A stretch of DNA of 48,439 nt from Photobacterium marinum (GTDB taxonomy: Bacteria; Pseudomonadota; Gammaproteobacteria; Enterobacterales; Vibrionaceae). A program made the translations under genes and the position numbers. The DNA lies in NCBI RefSeq assembly GCF_000331515.1, contig NZ_AMZO01000028.1:1-48439 (forward strand). The letters run 5' to 3'. The notes beneath the pieces are model-generated. The model saw only the letters and a list, made by a program, of their open reading frames with translations. It was not told the DNA's origin and did not search any database. Below, one piece after another: positions 9,955 to 17,446 of this stretch. Position 1 is the first letter of the stretch, and each line of letters begins with the position of its first letter.

Positions 9955-11202
9955 TTAGAACGAACGGCTGTACTGAATACCGTATAGCCATGCGTTAGCA
10001 CGGGTTGTTGCTTTTACCGATGTAAGCTTAGTTTCAACAACGTTAACATCTTCACCCAGAAGGTAAGTCACACCAACATCAATGTTTGATTTTGAATCGA
10101 TATGGTAAGTGAAACCACCAGAGAACCACTGGCGATCGGAGTCTGGAACTGAAATGGATGTAACTTCATCCTGAGCGCTGGTGTCGTACATGTAACCAGT
10201 ACGAAGTGTCCAGTCTTTGTTCAGGTAGTAGGTACCACCGATTGCGTAGTGCCAGCCGTCCTGCCACTTGTAAGAGTTTAGTTCGTTGCCACCAGTTGTT
10301 TCTAGTTTGTCGAATTCGCTCCAGCCGATCCACTGAACACTATAGTGAATGGCAAATTTATCATTCAGTTTGTGGAAGCCTGAGAATTCAGCCATATCTG
10401 GTAGAGGCATTTTCAGTTTTTCACTGCTGATATTGCCGCCGCCTAACTGGTAGTGCATATCACCTTCAGCTTCTAGCTCCGGGCTATAGCGGTAAGACAG
10501 GCCGAAGCGGTTGTTTTCGTTGTACTCATAAACAGTACCTAGGTTCCAGCCAAATGCAAAGCCATCGGCATCAACATCTGCAAGAGGACCTTTAAGTGTG
10601 CCCTGACTTTGGCCTTCGATGAGTGCTTCAATGTTTTTGTTGGTACGCTTAAGTTTGCCATGACCGTAGATCACGTCTAGGCCACCACCAACACTCCATT
10701 CTTCGTTGATACGGTAAGAAGTGCTCAGGGCAAAGTTTACGCTTTTAACATCGGTTGTACCGCCAAATTCGTTGGCCATAAAACTGTCACTGAATTCAGT
10801 TTTGGTACCGAAGTTAGAGTAAACACCAGCTCCAACAGCCCATTTGTCATTGATTGGGTGGATGTAATAAAAGTTTGGCGCGTATGAGGTATCACCGATT
10901 TGCTCATCACCTAAAGGTGCCGTTACAGGGCCTGCTTTATATTGAATATTTTTAACCTGGATATCAGTATCAATAACGTTGATACCCAGTGACATTGCCG
11001 GTGCGTCAAACAGTGACATTGCCGCTGCGTTACGTGCCATTGCTGATGCGTTGTCAGCGATAACTGCATCACCTGCAAATGCACGGCCAAGGCCGGTTGC
11101 AGATTGTGCGTTAAGTTGGAAGCCAGCAGCCAGTGCTTGTTGAGATGCCATGGTGATTGCTACAGCAACCACTGATTGTGTAAACAGACGCTTCTTATTC
11201 AT
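9955..11202 (-). CDS. fadL: FadL-family outer-membrane porin, second tandem copy
   Basis: A 415-residue paralogue of the preceding porin. The signal peptide is MNKKRLFTQSVVAVAITMASQQALA, then AGFQLNAQSATGLGRAFAGD. Where most FadL proteins have NPA, this one reads RNAAAMS. The barrel strands GWSEFDKLE, YMYDTSAQDE and the C-terminal YSRSF are family features. Its sequence is closer to the broken fadL at 29360-30558 (same NAAAMS and SVPDSDRQWF blocks) than to its immediate neighbour. A tandem pair of fadL genes next to sigma/DUF3379 and fadI is the arrangement known from V. cholerae. The start has the signal peptide directly behind it and needs no adjustment. Confidence 0.93.
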   Translation of the reverse strand: MNKKRLFTQSVVAVAITMASQQALAAGFQLNAQSATGLGRAFAGDAVIADNASAMARNAAAMSLFDAPAMSLGINVIDTDIQVKNIQYKAGPVTAPLGDEQIGDTSYAPNFYYIHPINDKWAVGAGVYSNFGTKTEFSDSFMANEFGGTTDVKSVNFALSTSYRINEEWSVGGGLDVIYGHGKLKRTNKNIEALIEGQSQGTLKGPLADVDADGFAFGWNLGTVYEYNENNRFGLSYRYSPELEAEGDMHYQLGGGNISSEKLKMPLPDMAEFSGFHKLNDKFAIHYSVQWIGWSEFDKLETTGGNELNSYKWQDGWHYAIGGTYYLNKDWTLRTGYMYDTSAQDEVTSISVPDSDRQWFSGGFTYHIDSKSNIDVGVTYLLGEDVNVVETKLTSVKATTRANAWLYGIQYSRSF

Positions 11203-11282
11203 ATTTATTGTTATTCCTAAAATAGGTATTAATCTTCTGCTTTTTTGCAGAGGAAGCAGATTGTATTGGTGCAGCCTGACGT

Positions 11283-11299
11283 ATCAAATCAGACCAGTT
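11283..11299. promoter_or_regulatory. FadR-like operator upstream of the second fadL
   Basis: The 17-mer ATCAAATCAGACCAGTT has a perfect right half (TCAGACCAGTT) of the FadR consensus AACTGGTCNGACCAGTT; the left half is degenerate. It lies about 80-100 bp upstream of the leftward start codon. Inferred from sequence match and from FadR control of fadL in relatives. Confidence 0.55.
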
Positions 11300-11439
11300 A
11301 CTAACTTATTGCTTGTAATCGCTAAGTTAATAACTTAATTGGCAGCCTAATGAAGGAATAGCGTTAGAAGAGGTAATAAAAAGCGTGTTATGCAACGTGA
11401 GTAACAATTTGAATTGTTTTATTTTTATGAAAAATCAAA

Positions 11440-11472
11440 GCGATCATTGGTATTGGTTTTACCAATGATCGC
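11440..11472 (-). terminator. Terminator of the sigma/anti-sigma operon
   Basis: A perfect 13-bp stem (GCGATCATTGGTA with TACCAATGATCGC, 7-nt loop); on the minus strand it is followed by TTTGATTTTTC. It lies about 20 bp after the DUF3379 stop codon. Confidence 0.82.
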
Positions 11473-11492
11473 AGGGTTTTTATGTGAGATTG

Positions 11493-12206
11493 TTAAATTT
11501 CCCAATTTAGCTCAGATTCCAAACGCTTGGCGACAGGGGCGATATTTTGACCTTTTTCACCGACAACAATCAGGCTCGCATTCCTAAGTGGCATCACAAC
11601 GCCCTGCATTTTATTGTCATTGAATGAGGTCATATTCGGACGTTGTTCAGGCACTACAAATACGGTTACTTTTCCAGCGTCGGTCGCCATCACCATGTGT
11701 AGTGCATTCTTGTTTCCGAAGCCACAATGGTTAACATAGTAAATATGACCGGGAAGGTTGTTGAACTCAGAACCAAAAGGATTCAGTTTTGCATTGACTT
11801 GCTGAAGGCTGACCGCTTCATCAATATTGTCGATAAAAGGTGCTTCCGCATAAATGTGCTCTAGTGCTACATGAGCCACGTCACTGTTGGTTTGAACTGG
11901 GGCCGACAGGAAGTTAACCTGACCGACGAGTAAGCCGAAAACAAAGGCCACTGAGGCGGCAATAGCAAGATGAAATCGGGTTTTGTTCCGTTTTTGTTCT
12001 GGCTGGCTGGATTGATGGAATAAAATGCGATCAGCCAGATCGTCCGGTACATTGACCTTCAATACTTTTTCGAGCTTAGCGTCAAGCTGCAACAGTTCAT
12101 CTGCCAGCTTGCGGTTAGCGATCGATTCATTTCTCGCTTCGAGCATTTCCTGGCTGCTGTCATTTGGATCTGCCAGGATACGACGACGGAATTCAAGATC
12201 GTCCAT
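11493..12206 (-). CDS. DUF3379-family protein, probable anti-sigma factor
   Basis: A 237-residue protein of the DUF3379 type. It has a charged cytoplasmic N-terminus (residues 1-75) with helices resembling an anti-sigma domain, one membrane span around 78-100 (FHLAIAASVAFVFGLLVGQV), and a periplasmic domain holding the short motif HIYYVNHCGFGN. Its start overlaps the sigma gene by 14 bases, so the two are co-translated. The layout (sigma gene then a single-span protein) is the classic sigma/anti-sigma arrangement, and this pair is conserved next to fadL and fadIJ in Vibrio. Anti-sigma activity is inferred; the signal sensed is unknown. Confidence 0.82.
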   Translation of the reverse strand: MDDLEFRRRILADPNDSSQEMLEARNESIANRKLADELLQLDAKLEKVLKVNVPDDLADRILFHQSSQPEQKRNKTRFHLAIAASVAFVFGLLVGQVNFLSAPVQTNSDVAHVALEHIYAEAPFIDNIDEAVSLQQVNAKLNPFGSEFNNLPGHIYYVNHCGFGNKNALHMVMATDAGKVTVFVVPEQRPNMTSFNDNKMQGVVMPLRNASLIVVGEKGQNIAPVAKRLESELNWEI

Positions 12207-12765
12207 TGTGTTGGCCCCTCCGATCGGATTGTTTCTCTATCTGCTCTTTTAATTGATTTCTGGCACGGAACAAGCGTGTCATTACTGTGTTGCGATTCAG
12301 GCCAAGAATTTCAGCGATTTCTTCTCCGCTGAATCCAGCCATCACTTGCAACACTAAGGGCTCTCTGTATTCAGGTGACAGCTTCATGATCTGCTTGTGC
12401 AAAATCTGCTGTTCCAACTCCATTTCTGAACCCTGGTGGCTGGTATCAGAGACGGCATAGTCATCAATATCAACCAGATCCAGCTGCTTACGTTCAAATC
12501 GACGCGCATTTTCCCTGCGCAAAATAGTTATTAACCAGGATTTGGCGGCGTTGTCATCTTGCAGGCTGTCGAGAGAGCGCCATGCCCGTAAACAGGTTTC
12601 CTGTACCAGATCCTCTGCAATATGAGGGTCGTGGCACAACCAGTAGGCATAGCGATACAAGTCCCGATGCCAAGCCCGGACGAGGGCTTCATAACGTCTT
12701 TGTTTATTCATGTCTACAGAGACCGAGGCATCTGACTTTTTCTTACGAAAAAATTGCTTAATCAT
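12193..12765 (-). CDS. ECF-type sigma-70 family RNA polymerase sigma factor
   Basis: A 190-residue group 4 sigma factor. Region 2 spans about residues 25-95 (LVRAWHRDLYRYAYWLCHD, AEDLVQETCLRAW, the -10-binding part); region 4 spans about 125-180 with the helix-turn-helix FSGEEIAEILGLNRNTVMTR. I chose ATG 12765, which has TAGG seven bases upstream; a TTG at 12780 and an ATG at 12711 are alternatives. It overlaps the DUF3379 gene and probably activates its own operon. The regulon is unknown, but its conserved place between fadL and fadI suggests an envelope or lipid-related stress role. Confidence 0.9.
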   Translation of the reverse strand: MIKQFFRKKKSDASVSVDMNKQRRYEALVRAWHRDLYRYAYWLCHDPHIAEDLVQETCLRAWRSLDSLQDDNAAKSWLITILRRENARRFERKQLDLVDIDDYAVSDTSHQGSEMELEQQILHKQIMKLSPEYREPLVLQVMAGFSGEEIAEILGLNRNTVMTRLFRARNQLKEQIEKQSDRRGQHNGRS

Positions 12766-12839
12766 ATAGTTGCCTATCAAATTAGAAATCGCTTTGCTTA
12801 TTTGCGTTTGTTTTATTCAGCGATTGCATGAATAAGAGG

Positions 12840-12869
12840 ATTATCAGCACTAAAATTGATCTGGTTCAA
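12840..12869 (-). promoter_or_regulatory. Candidate sigma70 promoter of the sigma/anti-sigma operon
   Basis: On the minus strand TTGAAC (12869-12864) and GATAAT (12845-12840) are 18 bp apart, 75 bp before the sigma start codon. An ECF-type autoregulated promoter may also exist; I did not recognise one. Confidence 0.45.
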
Positions 12870-13124
12870 ATTTTGTCTTCGTAAGGAAGCTATAGTAGTT
12901 ACCGTCATCTGATGGTAAGCATCAATTCGGTTCTGAGGATCAGGTCTGTTTTTTTGATTACTATCTGTTGAGCAAGATGACAACTTCCTTTTGAAGGCTG
13001 ACTTTACTTTCTCCTATCAGGTTTTACCTGATTTGCAATTGGCTTTATGTTAATTGACTTATACCTTATGTGGATGTAATTCCACATAAATTATAACCAT
13101 ACCATATCGGTATGGTTTTTTTTT
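12870..13124 (+). ncRNA. Candidate small RNA or leader in the sigma-fadI gap (5' end unknown)
   Basis: The 562-bp gap between the divergent sigma and fadI genes holds no credible protein gene but ends in a strong plus-strand terminator at 13095-13124 that no upstream plus-strand gene explains. Before it come several short stems: TTACC...GGTAA near 12899-12917, ATCAGGTTTTACCTGAT at 13016-13032, and TTATGTGG/CCACATAA at 13067-13089. A -35-like TTGACT (13055) with TAATTC 17 bp on would give only a very short RNA; an earlier promoter is not obvious. The boundaries given are a guess. Confidence 0.3.
13095..13124 (+). terminator. Orphan intrinsic terminator upstream of fadI
   Basis: A perfect 9-bp stem AACCATACC/GGTATGGTT with a 5-nt loop, followed by nine T. 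It lies on the plus strand 200 bp before fadI with no plus-strand gene upstream of it back to aroC. Confidence 0.75.
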
Positions 13125-13266
13125 GCCTAAATTTCACAATTAAGTCCTCAGTTGCATATCTATTCTTATTAATTATTTGTGTTTTTCTTTGATCTTAGCC
13201 TTGAAGCTTGTGAAGTCACATACTTAAAACAATTGTTTGAGATTTATAACAAATTAATTACAATTG

Positions 13267-13283
13267 TTGTGGTCAGACCTCTA
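13267..13283. promoter_or_regulatory. FadR-like operator upstream of fadI
   Basis: TTGTGGTCAGACCTCTA has the perfect core TGGTCAGACC of the FadR consensus AACTGGTCNGACCAGTT. It is 45 bp before the fadI start, where it would overlap the transcription start. FadR repression of fadIJ is established in related bacteria; here it is inferred from the site. Confidence 0.7.
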
Positions 13284-13327
13284 AACTCGCACCTAAGGTG
13301 CCCAGCAAATCATAATAAGGAGTAGCG

Positions 13328-14638
13328 ATGACACGTCTCCAGAACCTCACCACAAGTCAGGGTGAGCGCATCGCAGTTGTAAGTGGATTACGTACCCCTT
13401 TTGCTCGTCAGGCAACCGCCTTTAATGGTGTTCCTGCATTGGATATGGGGAAGATGGTGGTCAATGAAATGATGCAGCAGATCGACTTTGATCCGCAAAT
13501 CATTGATCAGGTGGTATTTGGTCAGGTTGTACAGATGCCGGAAGCGCCGAATATCGCCCGCGAAATTGTATTGGGTACCGGGATGAATATCGGCACTGAC
13601 GCTTACAGCGTTACCCGAGCGTGTGCGACCAGTTTTCAGGCGGCCGCCAACGTGGCTGAAAGTATCATTTCCGGCACCATTGATATTGGTATTGCTGGTG
13701 GTGCAGATTCCTCATCTGTACTACCAATCGGTGTATCGAAAAAGCTTGCTGCTACACTGCTGGAATTGAGCAAAGCGAAAACCATGGGTAAGCGTTTAAA
13801 ACTGCTCAGCAAGCTCAGTGTGAAAGATTTGATGCCGGTGCCGCCCGCTGTAGCTGAATACTCGACTGGCCTAAGCATGGGGCAGACGGCTGAGCAGATG
13901 GCAAAAAGCCACGGCATTACCCGTCAGCAGCAGGATGAACTGGCTCACCGTTCCCACACTCTTGCAGCTCAGGCGTGGCGTGATGGTCTTATTCAGGATG
14001 AAGTCATCACTGCGTTCCCCGAACCATACCGTCAGTGGATCGATAAAGATAACAACATCCGCGAAGATTCTACTCTGGAGTCTTACGCTAAATTGCGCCC
14101 GGCCTTTGACCGCAAGTTCGGTTCAGTTACGGCGGCTAACTCAACACCGTTGACTGATGGTGCCGCCGCGCTATTACTGATGCGGGAAGGGCGGGCAAAA
14201 GCTTTAGGGCTTAAGCCATTGGGTTATATCCGTTCCTACGCATTTGCAGCTATCGGTGTAGAAAAAGATATGTTGATGGGGCCGTCTTATGCCACACCAA
14301 TCGCACTTGAACGAGCCGGTTTGAACTTATCTGATATGACATTGATCGACATGCATGAAGCATTTGCTGCACAGACGCTGGCGAATGTGAAAATGTTTGG
14401 TTCGAAGAAGTTCGCTGAAGAAAAGTTGGGACGTAGCCAGCCAATCGGTGAAATTGATATGGACAAGTTTAACGTGTTGGGGGGATCGATTGCTTATGGG
14501 CACCCGTTTGCTGCAACCGGTGCCCGAATGATCACTCAGACGTTGCGTGAGTTGCAGCGTCGTGGTGGCGGATTTGCATTGAACACCGCCTGTGCAGCTG
14601 GTGGTTTAGGCGCAGCAATGATCCTGGAGGCAGAATAA
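13328..14638 (+). CDS. fadI: 3-ketoacyl-CoA thiolase FadI (beta-oxidation complex beta subunit)
   Basis: A 436-residue thiolase that cleaves 3-ketoacyl-CoA with CoA to give acetyl-CoA and a shortened acyl-CoA. The nucleophilic Cys is C99 in [11 protein letters not shown]; the other catalytic motifs are MHEAFAAQ (His), [17 protein letters not shown] (His) and [13 protein letters not shown] (acid/base Cys). Its length and C-terminus are typical of FadI, the partner of FadJ. An AAGGAG Shine-Dalgarno precedes the ATG. Its stop overlaps the fadJ start (TAATG), so both subunits are coupled. A FadR-like site lies just upstream. Confidence 0.97.
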   Translation: MTRLQNLTTSQGERIAVVSGLRTPFARQATAFNGVPALDMGKMVVNEMMQQIDFDPQIIDQVVFGQVVQMPEAPNIAREIVLGTGMNIGTDAYSVTRACATSFQAAANVAESIISGTIDIGIAGGADSSSVLPIGVSKKLAATLLELSKAKTMGKRLKLLSKLSVKDLMPVPPAVAEYSTGLSMGQTAEQMAKSHGITRQQQDELAHRSHTLAAQAWRDGLIQDEVITAFPEPYRQWIDKDNNIREDSTLESYAKLRPAFDRKFGSVTAANSTPLTDGAAALLLMREGRAKALGLKPLGYIRSYAFAAIGVEKDMLMGPSYATPIALERAGLNLSDMTLIDMHEAFAAQTLANVKMFGSKKFAEEKLGRSQPIGEIDMDKFNVLGGSIAYGHPFAATGARMITQTLRELQRRGGGFALNTACAAGGLGAAMILEAE

Positions 14639-16752
14639 TGAGCGAACAAGTATCCGCATTTACCTTATCTTATGGTGATAACGGCGTTGCCTGGCTGAAG
14701 ATCGATGTGCCGGACGAGAAAATGAATACCCTGCAGTCAGCTTTTGCTGAGCAGGTGACAGATGTACTTGCAGAGCTGAAGAAGCAGTCTGATATCAAAG
14801 GTATGGTGGTTTATTCAGGTAAGCCGGACAATTTTATTGCCGGTGCCGATATTCGAATGCTGGCGGCCTGCAACTCGGCGGAAGAAGCTGAGCAACTGGC
14901 AGCGAAAGGGCAGGAGTTGTTTGCTGAGCTTGAAGCGTTGCCATTTCATGTTGTTGCTGCGATTCACGGACCTTGTTTGGGCGGTGGTATGGAATTGGCA
15001 CTAGCTTGTCACAGTCGTGTGTGCTCCGATGATGATAAAACCCGTCTGGGTTTACCTGAGGTTCAATTAGGTCTGTTGCCAGGCTCCGGTGGTACTCAGC
15101 GATTGCCTCGTTTGATTGGGCTGGCGAATGCTCTGGATATGATTCTGACCGGCAAACAGCTGCGTGCGAAGAAAGCGAAAAAACTTGGCGTGGCTGATGA
15201 GGTTGTTCCACAGAGTATCCTATTGGATATTGCCGAGAAACAGGCGCTGAAACCAAAGCCGAAGCGCAAGCACAGTTTCCAGGAGTGGGCGCTGGGTGGT
15301 AATTCGCTGGGTCGCTCACTGGTATTCGATCAGGCTGCGAAGAAAACCCGTGAGAAAACCCGCGGTAATTATCCAGCGGCAGATGCCATTCTGGAGGTTA
15401 TAAAATATGGCCTGCAAAACGGTATGAAAAAAGGCTTGAAAGTCGAAGCCAAGCGTTTCGGTGAGCTGGTAATGTCACCTGAGTCTGCGGCATTGCGCAG
15501 TATTTTCTTTGCCACTACAGCAATGAAGAAAGAGACAGGATCGGATGCAGAGCCTAAGTCTGTCCATAGCGTCGGCGTGCTTGGCGGCGGCTTGATGGGC
15601 GGAGGGATCAGCAATGTGACTGCAACCAAAGCAGGTTATTCGGTAAGAGTTAAGGATATCAGCAATGACGGCGTGCTGAACGCTATGGCTTATAACTTCA
15701 AGTTACTGGATAAGAAGCGCAAGCGCCGCATTATCAGTAAAGCTCAGTTGCAGAAGCAGATGATGCAAATTACCGGTGGGATTGATTACACCGGCTTCAA
15801 ATCTGTTGATGTGGTGATAGAAGCGGTATTTGAGGATCTGAAGCTTAAGCATCAGATGGTGAAGGAGATTGAAAATAATGCTAAGCCGGAAACAATCTTC
15901 GCAACCAATACTTCTTCGCTGCCGATTTATCAGATAGCTGAAGCGGCGGAACGCCCGGAAAACGTGGTTGGTCTGCACTACTTCAGCCCAGTTGAAAAAA
16001 TGCCGTTGGTGGAGGTTATCCCTCACGAATGCACATCACCTGAGACGGTGGCGACTGTGGTGGCATTGGCCAAGAAACAGGGTAAAACGGCGATCGTGGT
16101 CGGGGACAAGGCTGGTTTCTATGTTAACCGTATCCTGGCTCCTTATATGAATGAGGCGGCGTCGGCTTTGCTCAGCGGTGAACCTATTGAGCACCTGGAT
16201 AACGCGTTGCTTGATTTTGGTTTCCCTGTCGGCCCTATTACTTTGCTGGATGAAGTTGGGGTGGATATCGGAGCCAAGATCATGCCTATCATGGTCAGGG
16301 AACTGGGTGATCGCTTCAAAGGTCCGGACGTGTTTGAGACTCTGCTCAATGATGGTCGCAAAGGGCGCAAGAGCGGTAAAGGTTTCTATCTTTACAACAC
16401 CAAGAAGAAGACGGTTGATAAGAGCGTTTACAAGTTGCTGAATATTGAGCCGGAGAAAAAAGCGGAAGGTTTGGATTTGGCGATGCGTTGTACGTTGATG
16501 ATGCTGAATGAGGCTGCTCGTTGTCTGGATGAAGGTGTCGTTAAGTCAGCCCGTGACGGTGATATTGGTGCCATTTTCGGTATCGGTTTCCCGCCGTTCT
16601 TGGGGGGTCCTTTCCGCTATATGGATCAGTTGGGCGTTAACAAAGTGGTTGAGCTGCTTAACGAGCATGCCGATAAATATGGCGAGCGCTTTATACCATG
16701 TGAGAAGCTGGTGGCGATGGCGCAAGAAAACCAGTGTTTCTATCCGCTATAA
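14638..16752 (+). CDS. fadJ: Multifunctional fatty acid oxidation protein FadJ (alpha subunit)
   Basis: A 704-residue fusion enzyme of beta-oxidation. Residues about 10-190 form the enoyl-CoA hydratase/isomerase domain, with the oxyanion-hole segment [18 protein letters not shown] and the acidic [19 protein letters not shown]. Residues about 305-500 form the NAD-binding half of 3-hydroxyacyl-CoA dehydrogenase ([13 protein letters not shown], and catalytic His in [17 protein letters not shown]). The C-terminal dehydrogenase domain, duplicated, completes it. With FadI it forms the complex that converts enoyl-CoA to acetyl-CoA. It begins inside the last base of fadI and is followed by a terminator. 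Confidence 0.97.
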   Translation: MSEQVSAFTLSYGDNGVAWLKIDVPDEKMNTLQSAFAEQVTDVLAELKKQSDIKGMVVYSGKPDNFIAGADIRMLAACNSAEEAEQLAAKGQELFAELEALPFHVVAAIHGPCLGGGMELALACHSRVCSDDDKTRLGLPEVQLGLLPGSGGTQRLPRLIGLANALDMILTGKQLRAKKAKKLGVADEVVPQSILLDIAEKQALKPKPKRKHSFQEWALGGNSLGRSLVFDQAAKKTREKTRGNYPAADAILEVIKYGLQNGMKKGLKVEAKRFGELVMSPESAALRSIFFATTAMKKETGSDAEPKSVHSVGVLGGGLMGGGISNVTATKAGYSVRVKDISNDGVLNAMAYNFKLLDKKRKRRIISKAQLQKQMMQITGGIDYTGFKSVDVVIEAVFEDLKLKHQMVKEIENNAKPETIFATNTSSLPIYQIAEAAERPENVVGLHYFSPVEKMPLVEVIPHECTSPETVATVVALAKKQGKTAIVVGDKAGFYVNRILAPYMNEAASALLSGEPIEHLDNALLDFGFPVGPITLLDEVGVDIGAKIMPIMVRELGDRFKGPDVFETLLNDGRKGRKSGKGFYLYNTKKKTVDKSVYKLLNIEPEKKAEGLDLAMRCTLMMLNEAARCLDEGVVKSARDGDIGAIFGIGFPPFLGGPFRYMDQLGVNKVVELLNEHADKYGERFIPCEKLVAMAQENQCFYPL

Positions 16753-16780
16753 TTGCTCTGAAGTCGCAAGATATATAGTA

Positions 16781-16805
16781 AAAAGGCCTGCAATTGCGGG
16801 CCTTT
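16781..16805 (+). terminator. Terminator of fadIJ
   Basis: The stem AAAGGCCTGC/GCGGGCCTTT (one wobble) with loop AATT lies about 30 bp after the fadJ stop; the tail is a short TTTAT. It also lies downstream of the leftward gene at 16833 and could serve both. Confidence 0.7.
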
Positions 16806-16832
16806 ATCATGTATAGCTTATTTAGTTTGCTA

Positions 16833-17126
16833 CTAGTTATGTTGCTGGCGATCGACTATCCGCAGACGAAAAGAGGGTTCAAAAAGTTTTGGCCGGATTA
16901 AGTGGTAGGTTGTCATCGAAATGATAAGCGCAACCAGATCGTTAATATTTAAAAATATAATTAGTGCTACCGTACCAATTACGATGAAGGCCAATGCGTA
17001 TAACAGAATATCTGCCTCATGGTGAGACAGTGCACATTCGCAATGTTGGCATAAAAAGTAATTATCGTATTGGCTCAAAGCCGGCGCCATGATAGCAGAC
17101 TGGCAATGTGGGCAACGTTGTTTCAT
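16833..17126 (-). CDS. Small zinc-ribbon membrane protein of unknown function
   Basis: A 97-residue protein. It begins with a two-knuckle zinc-ribbon pattern (CPHC at residues 5-8, CQHC at 27-30) followed by two hydrophobic segments (about 43-60 and 63-75) and a basic tail rich in Arg. The metal-binding head would be cytoplasmic. I do not recognise a named family. It is a single gene, convergent with fadIJ. The plus-strand frame overlapping its start does not look coding. Confidence 0.65.
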   Translation of the reverse strand: MKQRCPHCQSAIMAPALSQYDNYFLCQHCECALSHHEADILLYALAFIVIGTVALIIFLNINDLVALIISMTTYHLIRPKLFEPSFRLRIVDRQQHN

Positions 17127-17446
17127 TGTTTCAGTTAAATCTCTACAGGCGTATTGGCGTTATTGAAGGGCTGATGAGTCTGATCGAAATTGCCCGTATA
17201 TTTATAAGAATGTCAGTAAGGATGATATCCTTATATGGAATGGTGTGCTATTCATTTTTTGTGCAGTTTCTTCCAGTTTATAACGACACTTGTAATAACA
17301 ATGAAGCCAGTGTTATTGCCGCCCAGTGCATACTTTTTTGTTTGGAATATAATGAGGTTTTCGTTATAAGTTTTTGAATAAAAAGGGTAAGTAGGATAAA
17401 TACCCGATAATAAGGTTACCGGGTATAAAGCAGGGTTGAATTTTGT
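17127..17446. other. Gene-free stretch between the zinc-ribbon gene and the M16 peptidase
   Basis: These 320 bp are AT-rich. An open frame on the plus strand (to 17377) has no recognisable Shine-Dalgarno and an unlikely composition, so I do not call it. A weak hairpin (ATACCCG...CGGGTAT, about 17400-17427) lies where the terminator of the leftward peptidase gene would be, but has no good T-run. Confidence 0.5.

Noticed and set aside
17108..17377. Open frame of 89 codons on the plus strand
   Set aside because: It overlaps the start of the zinc-ribbon gene, lacks a Shine-Dalgarno and looks random.
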